Assembly (NCBI RefSeq): GCF_018736145.1
Contig: NZ_CP059997.1
Location: 3,347,501 to 3,411,500, forward strand
Direction: 5' to 3'
Source of the DNA: Amycolatopsis sp. CA-230715
GTDB taxonomy: Bacteria > Actinomycetota > Actinomycetes > Mycobacteriales > Pseudonocardiaceae
DNA: 64,000 nt
Each line of letters opens with the position of its first letter. The first letter of the stretch is position 1. A program made the position numbers and the translations under genes. This document shows positions 22,998 to 32,919 of this stretch, one piece after another. The notes beneath the pieces are model-generated. The model did no database searches. It was not told the origin of the DNA and worked only from the letters and a program-made list of their open reading frames with translations.

Positions 22998-24275
22998 TCA
23001 GCCGGGGAGGCCGAGCAGCCCCGAGATGCCGTTCACGGTCAGCGCCGGACCGCCCGCGACACCCGGCACACCCCTGGTCGCGCGCTCGTAGGCGAGCTCC
23101 TCGGCGGGGCGGTTCTTGTTCGCCTGCACGTCCTGGCTGGACGGGATGGTCGGCACCCCGTTGTACGGCGCGTTCTGCGCCCCGCGCACGCTGATCGGGC
23201 TGCCCTTCGGCTCGGCGCAGTACGCGTCTTCCTTCGGCGGGCGGTCGGTCAGGTTCTTGCCGCCGTCGCCGCCGCGGTACTGGTCGTAGGTCAGATACCC
23301 CTTGGTGCACGGCGGCGGGTCGAACAGGTTCAGCGCGAGCCCGAGGTGCGCGGTGCCGTCACCGGGGGCGACGGTGTTGCCCCCGACCGACAGCAGCGGG
23401 TAGGTCGTGAGCACCTGTTCGAGCCCGTCCTGCCGGGTCACCAGCAGGTTCGACGTGGTGAGCAGGTTCGCGACCACCGCCCCCAGCCCGGGGCCGGTGT
23501 CCCGGAGGACATCGCTGACCTGCTGCGACAGCTTCGGCACCTCGCCGATCACGGTGCGCACGGGCCCGTCGACGTCCTTGAGGGTCTGGCTGATCTTGTT
23601 CAGGTCCGAGCTGAACGACTTGAGCGCGCCCGCCTCGTCGTTGCCCGTCTTCAGCACCTGGCCGCCCGCGTCGAGCAGCTGCACGGTCTGCGGCAGGTAC
23701 TGCTTCGCGGTGCGGGTGAAGTCGCGCGCGGTGTCCATCAGCTTCTGCAGGTCCGGCCCGGTGCCCTGGAAGCCCTGGTACGCCTCGTCGACGACGGTGC
23801 GCAGCGAGTCGGTCGGCACCGAGGTCGCGAGGCTGTCCAGCCCGGCGACGAGCTTGTCGGTGCTGACCGGGGTCTTGGTGCGGTCGACGGGGATCACCGA
23901 GCCGGCCTTAAGCGACGGGCCGCCTTCGGCCTTCGGCCGGAGGTCGACGTACTGCTCGCCGACCGCGGACCGGTTGGCGACGACGGCCTGCAGGTCGGCG
24001 GGGACCTCGGGCGCGTTCGGGTCGATGTCGAGCTCGGCTTCGAGCCCCTTCGCGGTGAGCTTGAGCGGCCCGACCTTGCCGATGTTGTAGCCGCGGTAGG
24101 TGACCTCGGCGCCGGTGAAGATGCCACCGGACTCGGCGAGTTCGACCTTCACCGAGTAGCCCTTGTCGCCGAACACCTCGCCGAGCCCGGCGAACCGGAT
24201 CAGCGCGTACACGATCGCGACCACGGAGATGATCGCGAACGCGACCAGCTGGAGTTTCGTCCTGCGGACCAGCAT
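22998..24275 (-). CDS. mceF: MceF-type substrate-binding subunit
   Basis: This 425-residue protein has an N-terminal membrane anchor (residues 8-27), an MCE/MlaD domain at about 38-115 (YSVKVELAESGGIFTGAEVTYRG, with IGKVGPLKLT), a long helical region to about 280 that would form the needle, and a C-terminal tail. It is one of six subunits expected to form a hexameric tunnel that carries lipids or sterols across the cell envelope. Its ATG overlaps the mceE stop by one base (TGATG). It is the sixth and last mce gene in the operon. Confidence 0.92.
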   Translation of the reverse strand: MLVRRTKLQLVAFAIISVVAIVYALIRFAGLGEVFGDKGYSVKVELAESGGIFTGAEVTYRGYNIGKVGPLKLTAKGLEAELDIDPNAPEVPADLQAVVANRSAVGEQYVDLRPKAEGGPSLKAGSVIPVDRTKTPVSTDKLVAGLDSLATSVPTDSLRTVVDEAYQGFQGTGPDLQKLMDTARDFTRTAKQYLPQTVQLLDAGGQVLKTGNDEAGALKSFSSDLNKISQTLKDVDGPVRTVIGEVPKLSQQVSDVLRDTGPGLGAVVANLLTTSNLLVTRQDGLEQVLTTYPLLSVGGNTVAPGDGTAHLGLALNLFDPPPCTKGYLTYDQYRGGDGGKNLTDRPPKEDAYCAEPKGSPISVRGAQNAPYNGVPTIPSSQDVQANKNRPAEELAYERATRGVPGVAGGPALTVNGISGLLGLPG

Positions 24276-25498
24276 CAGCCGGCACCCCCGTTCAGGAGGT
24301 TGAAGATACCCGCGGCACCGGAGGTCTGCGGGCCGTTCGGGACACCGCCGCCCTGGCCGCCGGTCTGGTTCGGCGCCTGCTGGGTCTGCGGTTCACCCGG
24401 CAACGGCAGCGGTGGCGGCTGGTTCTCGGGTGTGCCGGGCACGCCGCCGGTGAGCCCCGGCGGGATACCGGGCAGCCCGGCGAGGGGGTTCTGCCTGCTG
24501 CGGCCGAGGTTCTTCGCGATCTCGCCGAGGTTGAGGTCGACGTCGGCGTAGAGGTTGAAGTAGTCGCCCTTGGCGCCGTCGAGCGCGGCGTCGTTGAACG
24601 GGTAGGTCAGCAGCACTTCGAGCGCCTTCGGCAGGTTCGCGCCGGCCTCGCCGAGCTTCTGCAGCGTCGGCAGCAGCGCCTTGAAGTCCGCGACGAGATC
24701 GGCCTTGCTGCGGTTGAGGGTGTCGGTCGCGACGCCGGAAAGCGACTGCAGCGCCTGCAGCATCCGCACGAGCTGGCCGCGCTGCTGCTCCAGCACCCCG
24801 AGCCCGGGGCCGAGGTTGTCGATCGCGTTCGCGATCTGGTTCTTCTGCCCGTTCAACGTCGAGCTGAGCCGGTTGAGCCCGTCGAGCGCGCGCGTGATGT
24901 CGCCCGACTCGGCGTCCAAACTGGACACCAGCTTGTCCGCGCTGGACAACAGGTTCTTGATGTCCGGCTCGTGGCCTGCGGTGACGTTGGTGAGCTCCTT
25001 GGTGATGGTGTTGAGCTGGTCGACGCCGCCGCCGTTGAGCAGCATGGACAGCGCGCCGAGCACCTCCTCCACCTCGACGCTGCGGTTGGTGCGCTGCAAC
25101 GGGATCACCGCGCCGTCGGCGAGCTTGCCCTGCGCCTGGTCCGGTCCCGGCGAGGCGATCTGCACGTACTTCTCACCGAGCAGGCTGGACTGCTTGACGT
25201 TCGCGATCGCGTTGGCTGGCAGGTTCACGCCGCCGTTGAGGCGCACGGTGACCTCGGCGTTCCAGCCGTCGGGGGTGAGCCCGATCGACTCGACGCGCCC
25301 GATCGGCACCTCGTTGACCTTGACCCCGGCCTGCGGCACCAGGTCGAGCACGTCCCGGAACTGCACCTTGACGGTGTACGGGTGGTCGCCGAGGTCCGCG
25401 CCGCCGGGCAGCGGGATGTCGTAGATGCCGGAGAACCCGCAGCCGGACAACGTCAGCGCACCGGCCACTCCGACGGCCGCGAGCTTCAGGCGCTTCAC
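24275..25498 (-). CDS. mceE: MceE-type lipoprotein
   Basis: This 407-residue protein starts at the GTG at 25498, overlapping the mceD stop (GTGA). It has a lipoprotein signal with lipobox LSGC, as expected for the fifth mce gene (LprK type). The MCE domain (YTVKVQFRDVLDLVPQAGVKVNEVPIGRV) is followed by helices and a Pro/Gln/Gly-rich C-terminus. The larger open frame that extends upstream to 25702 is a shadow. Confidence 0.92.
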   Translation of the reverse strand: MKRLKLAAVGVAGALTLSGCGFSGIYDIPLPGGADLGDHPYTVKVQFRDVLDLVPQAGVKVNEVPIGRVESIGLTPDGWNAEVTVRLNGGVNLPANAIANVKQSSLLGEKYVQIASPGPDQAQGKLADGAVIPLQRTNRSVEVEEVLGALSMLLNGGGVDQLNTITKELTNVTAGHEPDIKNLLSSADKLVSSLDAESGDITRALDGLNRLSSTLNGQKNQIANAIDNLGPGLGVLEQQRGQLVRMLQALQSLSGVATDTLNRSKADLVADFKALLPTLQKLGEAGANLPKALEVLLTYPFNDAALDGAKGDYFNLYADVDLNLGEIAKNLGRSRQNPLAGLPGIPPGLTGGVPGTPENQPPPLPLPGEPQTQQAPNQTGGQGGGVPNGPQTSGAAGIFNLLNGGAG

Positions 25499-26691
25499 TT
25501 GGCACCTCCCAGCGCGGAAGGCGAGCCGTAGAGGTCGCCGACGAGCGGCAGCGGCAGCGGCGGCAACTGGCCGGTGTTGAGCCCGTTGATGACCTGCGCG
25601 ACGGACGGGAGCTTGACCAGCCCGTCCACCACCGGGGCCACCTTCGAACAGACGTCGCCGAGCACCTTGAGTGCCTCCGGGGCCTGCTTGAGCAGCCCGC
25701 ACACCATGGCGACGGGCGGCTGGGTGAGCTCGTTGAGGATCGGGCGGGCGTCGAGCGTGCCCGAGGACGCGTTGTAGGCGTTGACGACGTTGCCGAGCCC
25801 GACCGGGGCCACGTCGAGGATCTCGGCGAGCGCCCCGCGCTGATCGACCAGCGTCTTCGTCACGCTCGCCAGTTTGTCCACATTGGACTTCAACCGGCCG
25901 TGGTTCTTGTCGATGAACTGCTGTACCGAACCGAGCGTGGTGGACAGCTGCTTGACCGTCTCGGCGAGATCGCCGCGCTCACCGGCGAGGAAACCGGTGA
26001 CGTCCTGCAACTGCTGGGAAAACTGGCGGACCTGGCCGTCGCTGTCGGCGAGGGTCTGCGAGAAGTTCGCCAGGTTCTGCACGGTCTTGAACAGGTCGTC
26101 CTTGTTGCCCGACAACGTGCCCGCGGCTTGGCCGAGCCGAGAGATCGTGTCGTGCAGGTTCTGCCCGTTGCCCTGGAAGTTCTTCGCCGCGGTGTCGAGC
26201 AGGTTCGACAGCGAGCCGTTCTTGTTGGCGCCGTTGGGTCCCAGCGAATGCGTGACGCGGTCGAGGCTCGCGTACAGGTCGTCGGTCTCCAGCGGGGTCG
26301 CCGTCTTCTCGACGGGCACGGTGTCGCCGTCGCTCGCCTTCGGGCCGCCCTTGTAGGCGGGCGCGAGCTGCACGTAGCGGTCGCTCACCAGTGACGGCGC
26401 GACGATGACCGCCTGCGGGTTCTTCGGCACCGACACCGAGCGGTCGTACTCGAGCTGCACGCGGACCTTGTCCCCGAGCGGCTCGATCTTCGTCACGGTG
26501 CCCATCTCGACGCCGAGCATCCGCACGCTGTTGCCCTCGTAGAGGCCGACCGCGCCGGAGAAGTAGGCGGTGAGGTGGTTCTTGCCCGCGTCGCGCATCG
26601 CCCACCACAGGCCGCCCGCGACGACGAGCCCGAGCACGCAGGCGATCGTCACCGCGCGGATGAGGGACTGTCCGAACCGGGTGTCACTCAT
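25495..26691 (-). CDS. mceD: MceD-type substrate-binding subunit
   Basis: The 398-residue protein starts at the ATG at 26691, which overlaps the mceC stop (ATGA). An N-terminal membrane helix at about residues 9-30 precedes an MCE domain (LTAYFSGAVGLYEGNSVRMLG, MGTVTKIEPLG) and a long coiled helical region. It should occupy one position of the heterohexameric Mce tunnel. Confidence 0.92.
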   Translation of the reverse strand: MSDTRFGQSLIRAVTIACVLGLVVAGGLWWAMRDAGKNHLTAYFSGAVGLYEGNSVRMLGVEMGTVTKIEPLGDKVRVQLEYDRSVSVPKNPQAVIVAPSLVSDRYVQLAPAYKGGPKASDGDTVPVEKTATPLETDDLYASLDRVTHSLGPNGANKNGSLSNLLDTAAKNFQGNGQNLHDTISRLGQAAGTLSGNKDDLFKTVQNLANFSQTLADSDGQVRQFSQQLQDVTGFLAGERGDLAETVKQLSTTLGSVQQFIDKNHGRLKSNVDKLASVTKTLVDQRGALAEILDVAPVGLGNVVNAYNASSGTLDARPILNELTQPPVAMVCGLLKQAPEALKVLGDVCSKVAPVVDGLVKLPSVAQVINGLNTGQLPPLPLPLVGDLYGSPSALGGAK

Positions 26692-27674
26692 TTCTGGTAA
26701 CACCCCTCTTGGTTGATCATCGGCACCGCGGGCAGCACGAGCCCGCAGATGTAGTTGTCGAACCAGCGCCCGTTGCCGATGGTGTTGGTGAACACCCTGA
26801 TGAACGGCGCGAACTTCGCGATGCCTTGCGCGAGCGAGTCCTGGTTGCGCTGCAACATGGACGTGAGCTGGTCGAGCTGTTTGAGCACCGGGTCGAGCTG
26901 CTTGTCGTTGTCGTCGACGAGGCCCTGCAGCTGGGTGGACAGCGTCCTGGCGCCGTCGAGCAGGGTCGAGATCGCCTGCTTGCGGTTGGCCACTTCCTGC
27001 AGGAGCTTGTTCCCGTCCTCCAGCAGTTTCGTGACCTCGGCGTCGCGGTCGGCGAGGGTCTGGCTCACCTGCTTGGTGTTCGCCAGCAGCGTCGAAAGCT
27101 GGCTGTCCCGCTTGGAAATCGTGTCCGACAGCTTCGACAGGCCGGTGAGCGCGCCGCGCAGGTCACCGGGGGTGTTCGCGAACGTCTGCGTCAGCGTGTC
27201 GAAGCTCTTCGCCAGCTGGTCGGTGTCCACGTTGTCGACGGTCTTCGACAGGTCCTGGAAGGCCTCGATGACGTCGTAGGGCGCCATCGTGCGTTCCTTC
27301 GGGATCGCCGCGCCCGCGCTGAGCGTCTTCGCGCCGACCGGGTCGAGCGCGAGGTACTTCTGGCCCAGCAACGTCTTGATCTTGATCGCCGCGCTGGTGC
27401 GGTCCCCGAGCCAGGCGTCCTTGACCTTGAACGAGATCTTCACCTTGTCGCCGTCGAGCTCGACGTCGGTGACCTTGCCGACCTTCACGCCCGCGACGCG
27501 GACCTCGTCGTCGTCCTTGAGACCGGCGGCCTCGGAGAATTCCGCGCTGTAGGTGGTGCCAGCGCCGATCACGGGGAGGTTCTCGGAGTTCAGCGCGGCC
27601 ACGATGCCCAGCACGATCAGCGTGATGCCGACGAGTGCGATGGGGACCGGGTTCCGGCTCTGGAAGCTTTTCAT
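26688..27674 (-). CDS. mceC: MceC-type substrate-binding subunit
   Basis: The 328-residue protein starts at the ATG at 27674, overlapping the mceB stop. It has a membrane anchor near residues 9-28 and an MCE domain with AAGLKDDDEVRVAGVKVGKV, followed by a helical region with regularly spaced Leu and Asp. It lacks the long Pro-rich tail often seen in mycobacterial MceC. Its overlap-coupled position supports stoichiometric production. Confidence 0.92.
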   Translation of the reverse strand: MKSFQSRNPVPIALVGITLIVLGIVAALNSENLPVIGAGTTYSAEFSEAAGLKDDDEVRVAGVKVGKVTDVELDGDKVKISFKVKDAWLGDRTSAAIKIKTLLGQKYLALDPVGAKTLSAGAAIPKERTMAPYDVIEAFQDLSKTVDNVDTDQLAKSFDTLTQTFANTPGDLRGALTGLSKLSDTISKRDSQLSTLLANTKQVSQTLADRDAEVTKLLEDGNKLLQEVANRKQAISTLLDGARTLSTQLQGLVDDNDKQLDPVLKQLDQLTSMLQRNQDSLAQGIAKFAPFIRVFTNTIGNGRWFDNYICGLVLPAVPMINQEGCYQK

Positions 27675-28702
27675 CCGCCGCACCGCTCCCTGTTCACCGG
27701 GATCAACGGCAACGACAGCGGCTTCGGCAGCAGGCCGGGTATCGAGACGTCGCCCTTGAACTCGCAGGCGAAGAAGTTGAACCACGACCCGTAGTCCGCG
27801 GTGTTGGTCAGCTTCGTCACCTTCTCCGGCAGGAACCGCAGGAAGTGCTCCACAATCGGCTCGCTGTCGTTGAGGTTCTTCGTGAGCTTGCCGAGCGCGT
27901 CGATGTCGTTCTTCACCGGCTCCCTGACGTCGGTGAGGAAGCCCGCGGTGGTGTTCGCGAGGCCGCCGAGCGCGTCGATCGCGTCACCGATCGGCTTGCG
28001 GTCCTGCGCGAGCCCGGACACCAGCTGCTGCAGCTTGACGATCAGGTCCGACAGCTGCGGGGTGTGCTGGTTGACGGTGTCGAGCACACCGGTCAGGTTG
28101 TCGATCACCTGGCCGATCACCTGGTCCTTCTGCGCGATCGTGGTGGTCAGCGAAGCGGTGTGCGACAACAGGCTTTCCACCGTGCCGCCCTCGCCCTGCA
28201 GGACCTGGATGATCTCGTAGGAGAGCTTGTTGACGTCGTCCGGCTGGAGCGCGCGGAACAGCGGCTTGAACCCGTTGAACAGCTCGGTGAGGTCGAGCGC
28301 GGGCTTCGTGTGGTCGAGCGGGATCTTCCCGCCGGGCGGCAGGATCTTGTTCGCGTCGCCGGTGCCCTCGCCGAGCGAGAGGTAGCGCTGGCCGACCAGG
28401 TTGCGGAACTTGATCTGCGCCGTGACGCCCTCGGGGAGCTTGCGGTTCGAGTCCACTTCGAACTCGATCTCGGCTTGGCGCTTGTCGACGATCCGGACGT
28501 CCTTGACCTGCCCGACGCGCACGCCCGCGATGCGGACGTCGTCGTTGGGCAGCACCAGCGTCGCGTCGGTGAAGCGCGCGGTGTAGGCCTTGGTGTCGCT
28601 GGTGTTGATGTTGGCGATGCTGATCCCGAGCACCGTCGTGAACAGCACGGTGACGACGATGAACGCGGTCAGTTTGAGCAGGGGTGCGAGCAGTCCACGC
28701 AT
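27671..28702 (-). CDS. mceB: MceB-type substrate-binding subunit
   Basis: The 343-residue protein begins MRGLLAPLLKLTAF at the ATG at 28702, overlapping the mceA stop by one base (TAATG). The N-terminal helix is followed by an MCE domain (YTARFTDATLVLPNDDVRIAG, VRVGQVKDVRI) and a helical region ending in an ACEFKGD segment close to the C-terminus, as usual for MceB. The open frame extends to 29182 but belongs to mceA there. Confidence 0.92.
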   Translation of the reverse strand: MRGLLAPLLKLTAFIVVTVLFTTVLGISIANINTSDTKAYTARFTDATLVLPNDDVRIAGVRVGQVKDVRIVDKRQAEIEFEVDSNRKLPEGVTAQIKFRNLVGQRYLSLGEGTGDANKILPPGGKIPLDHTKPALDLTELFNGFKPLFRALQPDDVNKLSYEIIQVLQGEGGTVESLLSHTASLTTTIAQKDQVIGQVIDNLTGVLDTVNQHTPQLSDLIVKLQQLVSGLAQDRKPIGDAIDALGGLANTTAGFLTDVREPVKNDIDALGKLTKNLNDSEPIVEHFLRFLPEKVTKLTNTADYGSWFNFFACEFKGDVSIPGLLPKPLSLPLIPVNRERCGG

Positions 28703-30054
28703 TACTTGACCGTCACCTCCGCCCCTCGGTAGAGCGGGCCGACGAGCAGGCTGCTCCAGCCGGGCACGTCCGCGGGGTCCTGGCCGGTCTGCATCCCGAC
28801 CAGCTGGGACAGCAGCCCGTGCTCGGCCGGGGTGTAGGCGGGGTTGCCCGCCGGGGCGCCGCCGCCGTTGTAGCCGCCGACCTGCGCGCCGGTGAGCGCC
28901 GGGTTCAGGCCGTCGTTCATCGAGCGCGCCGCGGGTGGCGGCACGCTGCCGTCCTTGATCGGGCCGTCCGGCGGGTGCTGCGGGAAGGGCATCGGGAACT
29001 GTTTCATGTCGTAGCAGCGCGGACCGCGCTTGTCCTCGAACTTCGGCTCGTCCTGTCCCGGCTTGTACGGGCCGCGGTTCGCGGTGATCTCCAGCGTGGC
29101 GTGCAGGCCGGGCTGCTTGGTGCCCTTGCCGAACACCACGTTGAGATCGCTGGCGAGCTTCGCCATCTGCCCGAGCACGCACGGGTATTCGGGCGAGTAC
29201 TTCGCGAGCAGTTCCGCGGTCGGGCGCGCGGTGTCGGCGAGCCCGATCAGGTTGCTGGAGTTGGCCTGCAGGAAGGATTGCAGGTCGGTCGAGGCGGTGG
29301 TGAGCGAGCCGTACAGCGACTGCAGGTTCTGGCGCTGGTCGGCGATCGTCCTCGTGGTCGTCGTCAGATTGTCCAAACTGGACACCAGATCGGGCGCGGC
29401 GTCGCTGAGGTTGCCGGAGAACGTGGCGAGCTGCTTGAGGTCCTCCTGCAGCTTCGGCACGTGCGGGTTGAGCTCGCCGACGTACTGGCCGAGTTCGGCG
29501 AGGGTGTCCCCGAGCGGCTTGCCCCGCCCGTTCAGCGCGGTCGAAATCGCGCTCAGCGTGCTCGAAAGCTTCTCCGGCTGCACCGCCTGCAGCACCGGCA
29601 TCAGGTCGTCGAGCGCCTTGTCGAGCTGGACCGCGTTCTTGCTGCGGTCCTGCGGGATCACGTCACCGGAGGCCAACATCCTGCCCGACGCGTCCGGCGG
29701 GATCTCCAGCGACACGAACCGCTCGCCGAACAACGTCTTCGGCAGGAAGCGCGCGCTGACGTTCTTCGGGATCAGCTTCGCCTGCTCCGGGTCGAGGTTC
29801 AGGGTCAGCTCGGAACCCTCGGTGGTCGCGTCGATCTTGGCCACCGAACCGACGATCAGCCCGCGAACCTTCACGTCGGACTGCTTGATCAGCTGGTTGC
29901 CGACGTCGTCCGCCTGCAGTTTCACCGTCACGTACGAGCTGAAGCTCTTGTTGTAGATGGCGATGCTCAGCGCCACGAGCCCGACCATCACGACCACCAG
30001 CGCCAGGCCGAGCAGCCGGCGGCGCACCGTCGCCAACGCACTCTTCGAACTCAT
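28702..30054 (-). CDS. mceA: MceA-type substrate-binding subunit
   Basis: The 450-residue protein starts at the ATG at 30054, overlapping the yrbEB stop (ATGA). It has a basic N-terminus, a membrane helix near residues 14-35, an MCE domain (VTVKLQADDVGNQLIKQSDVKVRGLIVG), a long helical region, and a C-terminal segment with Pro and Asn that would face the outside. It is the first mce gene after the two permeases. The substrate may be lipid, sterol or fatty acid; the sequence does not decide this. Confidence 0.92.
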   Translation of the reverse strand: MSSKSALATVRRRLLGLALVVVMVGLVALSIAIYNKSFSSYVTVKLQADDVGNQLIKQSDVKVRGLIVGSVAKIDATTEGSELTLNLDPEQAKLIPKNVSARFLPKTLFGERFVSLEIPPDASGRMLASGDVIPQDRSKNAVQLDKALDDLMPVLQAVQPEKLSSTLSAISTALNGRGKPLGDTLAELGQYVGELNPHVPKLQEDLKQLATFSGNLSDAAPDLVSSLDNLTTTTRTIADQRQNLQSLYGSLTTASTDLQSFLQANSSNLIGLADTARPTAELLAKYSPEYPCVLGQMAKLASDLNVVFGKGTKQPGLHATLEITANRGPYKPGQDEPKFEDKRGPRCYDMKQFPMPFPQHPPDGPIKDGSVPPPAARSMNDGLNPALTGAQVGGYNGGGAPAGNPAYTPAEHGLLSQLVGMQTGQDPADVPGWSSLLVGPLYRGAEVTVK

Positions 30055-30890
30055 CCCGCGATCCTCACCGACACATCGGTGCCCCAGATCGCGAAACCGA
30101 TGAAGAAGTTCACGATGGACACCATCACGATCGTCAGCCGGACGGCCCTGCCGACCGCGATCCCGACACCGGCGGGGCCGCCGGAGGCCCGGTAACCGTA
30201 GAAACAATGGGTAAGAATGATCAAGACGCTGAAGATCAGCACTTTGACGAACGAATAGAACACGTCTTGCGGTGGTAAGAACAGGTCGAAGTAGTGGTCG
30301 TAGGTTCCGGCTGACTGGTTGTAGATGTAGATAACGACCAACCGCGACGCGAGATACGAGGCGAGGAGCCCGATCACGTACAGCGGGATCACCGCGACGA
30401 ACCCGGCGATGATCCGGGTGGTCACCAGGTACGGCAGGCTCGGCACCCCCATCACCTCGAGCGCGTCGATCTCCTCGGAGATCCGCATCGCGCCGAGCTG
30501 CGCGGTGAACCCGGCGCCGACCGTCGCGGACAGCGCCAGCCCGGCGACCAGCGGCGCGATCTCACGCGTGTTGAAGAACGCCGTGAGGAAGCCGGTGAAC
30601 GCCGAGGTGCCGATGGAGTTCAGCGCCGAATAGCCCTGAAGGCCGACGAGCACACCGGTGAACAGCGTGAGGCCGACCATCACGCCGACCGTGCCGCCGA
30701 TGACCGCGAGCGAGCCGGAGCCGAAGCTGACCTCGGCCAGCAGCCGCAGCACTTCCTTCATGTAGCGGCGGATGGTGCGCGGCGTCCAGGCGAGCGCCCG
30801 CGCGTAGAACGACATCTGGTCGCCGAGACCGTCGAGCGTTTCGAGGGGGCGGTTCACGATCCGCTTCGCGCCCTGGGTGAAGGAGGACAT
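30051..30890 (-). CDS. yrbEB: YrbEB/MlaE-type permease
   Basis: The 279-residue MlaE-family permease has five or six membrane helices and the family hallmark ISEEIDALEVMGVPSLPYLVTTRII, the coupling region to the ATPase. It pairs with the gene upstream to form the heterodimeric membrane core of the Mce transporter. The gap to yrbEA is 3 nt, and it overlaps mceA by 4 nt. Confidence 0.93.
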   Translation of the reverse strand: MSSFTQGAKRIVNRPLETLDGLGDQMSFYARALAWTPRTIRRYMKEVLRLLAEVSFGSGSLAVIGGTVGVMVGLTLFTGVLVGLQGYSALNSIGTSAFTGFLTAFFNTREIAPLVAGLALSATVGAGFTAQLGAMRISEEIDALEVMGVPSLPYLVTTRIIAGFVAVIPLYVIGLLASYLASRLVVIYIYNQSAGTYDHYFDLFLPPQDVFYSFVKVLIFSVLIILTHCFYGYRASGGPAGVGIAVGRAVRLTIVMVSIVNFFIGFAIWGTDVSVRIAG

Positions 30891-30893
30891 CGG

Positions 30894-31688
30894 TCAGGCC
30901 AGCTTCCCGGGAACGATCTGCAGGTAGATCAGGGTGATCACGAAGTTGACGACGAAGAGCATGAGGAAGGTGATGACCACCGACTGGTTCACCGCGTCCC
31001 CGACGCCCTTCGGCCCGCCCGCCGGGTGCAACCCGCGGTAGGAGGCGACGACCGCGGCGATGAACCCGAAGATCAGCGCCTTGATCTCGCCCACCCACAG
31101 GTCGGGGAGCTGGGCCAGCGCGGAGAAGCTCGCCAGGTACGCGCCCGGCGTGCCGTCCTGCAGGATGACGTTGAAGAAGTACCCGCCGAGCACGCCGATG
31201 ACGCTCACCATGCCGTTGAGCAGCAGCGCGACCAGCATCGACGCGAGCGTCCTCGGCACGATCAGCCGCTGCACCGCGGAGACGCCGAGCACCTCCATCG
31301 CGTCGATCTCTTCGCGGATGGTGCGCGCGCCGATGTCGGCGCAGATCGCCGAGCCGCCGGCACCCGCCACCAGCAACGCCGTCACCAGCGGGCTCGCCTG
31401 CTGCACGGTGGCGAGCACGCTGCCTGCGCCGGTGTAGGACTGCGCGCCGAGCTGCCGCGCGAGCGAACCGAACTGCAGCGAGATGACCGCGCCGAACGGG
31501 ATCGCGACCAGCGCCGTCGGCAGGATCGTCACGCTCGCGATGAACCACGACTGCTGGATGAACTCCCGCAGCTGGAACGGCCGCTGGAAGATGCCGCGGA
31601 TGATGTCGAGGCCCAGCGCGAACAGGTTGCCGGTCTCGCGCAGCATCCCCATCCCGGGGATCTTCGCCCCGGAAGTCGTGGAGCTCAT
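30894..31688 (-). CDS. yrbEA: YrbEA/MlaE-type permease
   Basis: The 264-residue permease carries the same coupling motif as its partner (REEIDAMEVLGVSAVQRLIVPR) and the C-terminal HPAGGPKGVGDAVNQSVV helix-loop. A GAGGA site lies 5 nt before the ATG. The ATPase gene lies 55 nt upstream, so all three transporter core parts are adjacent. This differs from mycobacteria, where the yrbE genes have no ATPase gene next to them. Confidence 0.93.
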   Translation of the reverse strand: MSSTTSGAKIPGMGMLRETGNLFALGLDIIRGIFQRPFQLREFIQQSWFIASVTILPTALVAIPFGAVISLQFGSLARQLGAQSYTGAGSVLATVQQASPLVTALLVAGAGGSAICADIGARTIREEIDAMEVLGVSAVQRLIVPRTLASMLVALLLNGMVSVIGVLGGYFFNVILQDGTPGAYLASFSALAQLPDLWVGEIKALIFGFIAAVVASYRGLHPAGGPKGVGDAVNQSVVITFLMLFVVNFVITLIYLQIVPGKLA

Positions 31689-31743
31689 GACCGTCCTCGC
31701 GTCGAACCTTCAGCCGCCGGTGCCTCCGGCGCGTTCCCTGCCG

Positions 31744-32919
31744 TCACTGCCCGTCCTGCCCGGGACCCCGCGGCCGCATGCGGTGCGATCCGCTCGGTCT
31801 GGTGCCGGGCACCGTCGGCTCGGGCAGTTGCGCGACCTGGTCCGCGGGCAGCTGCCCGCGGTGCTGGTTCGGCAGCTGGCCCGACTGCTGCTGGCCCGCC
31901 GGGACCAGGTGGTGCGGCGAAACGCCGTAGCGCTGCTGCTCCTCCGGGGTCAGCGACTCGACGATCCCCTCCTGCGCGGCGGGCGGCAGGGTGTGCAGGA
32001 TCTTCATGACCCGGTCCTTGCGGCGGCGGATGCCCTGGCGCTCCGGGAGCCCTGGAGTGGCTTCGAGCTGCGGCACGACCCCGCGAACGTCCTCTGTGGA
32101 CCCGTCGTGGTGCCCGGCGTCGGCGAGGGCCTGCTCCTCGGCCATCGTCGCCGAGTCCTTCTCCTCGGACATGCCGATCGGGCCGAGCCTGCTGCCGTTG
32201 AGGAACTGCTTCACCACCGGCTCGTCACTGGTCAACAGGACCTCGCGCGGCCCGAACATGACCAGTTCCTTGCGGAAGAGCATGCCGATGTTGTCCGGCA
32301 CGGTCCGCGCCAGGTTGATGTTGTGCGACACGATCAGGATCGTGGCGTCGATCTGCGCGTTCAGGTCGATCAGCAGCTGCGAGATGTAGGTCGTGCGGAC
32401 CGGGTCGAGACCGGAGTCCGGCTCGTCGCACAGGATGATCTCGGGGTCGAGCACGAGCGCGCGCGACAGCCCGGCGCGCTTGCGCATACCACCGGAGATC
32501 TCCCCGGGGAGCTTCGTTTCCGCACCGGCGAGACCGGTCATTTCGAGCTTTTCCAGCACGATCTTGCGGATCTCGGTCTCGGACTTCTTCGTGTGCTCGC
32601 GCAGCGGGAACGCCACGTTGTCGTAGAGGTTCATCGAGCCGAACAGCGCGCCGTCCTGGAACAGCACCCCGAACAGCTTTCGTGTCTCGTACAGCTTGTG
32701 CTCGGAGCACGTCACGATGTCCACGCCGTTGATGACGCAGCGCCCGCGGTCCGGCTTGAGCAGGCCGATCATCGACTTGAGGAACACCGACTTGCCGGTA
32801 CCCGACGGTCCCAGCATCACCGACACCTCGCCCGGCGGAAGCGTGAGCGTCACGTCCCGCCAGATGGCCTGCTTCCCGAAGGACTTGGTCAGGCCTTCGA
32901 CGACCACCTCGGCACCCAT
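31744..32919 (-). CDS. Mce ABC transporter ATPase (MceG/Mkl-like) with long C-terminal tail
   Basis: This 391-residue ATPase has Walker A GPSGTGKS, the signature ISGGMRKRAGLSRAL and Walker B ILCDEPDSGLDP. It continues with about 130 extra residues after the nucleotide-binding domain, a charged segment and then a Gln/Pro-rich tail, as in the MceG tail known to matter in mycobacteria. The start is the ATG at 32919, after GGGAGG. It is the first gene of the mce operon and lies between rplL and rpoB. Orphan mkl of Mycobacterium tuberculosis holds the same place. Confidence 0.92.
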   Translation of the reverse strand: MGAEVVVEGLTKSFGKQAIWRDVTLTLPPGEVSVMLGPSGTGKSVFLKSMIGLLKPDRGRCVINGVDIVTCSEHKLYETRKLFGVLFQDGALFGSMNLYDNVAFPLREHTKKSETEIRKIVLEKLEMTGLAGAETKLPGEISGGMRKRAGLSRALVLDPEIILCDEPDSGLDPVRTTYISQLLIDLNAQIDATILIVSHNINLARTVPDNIGMLFRKELVMFGPREVLLTSDEPVVKQFLNGSRLGPIGMSEEKDSATMAEEQALADAGHHDGSTEDVRGVVPQLEATPGLPERQGIRRRKDRVMKILHTLPPAAQEGIVESLTPEEQQRYGVSPHHLVPAGQQQSGQLPNQHRGQLPADQVAQLPEPTVPGTRPSGSHRMRPRGPGQDGQ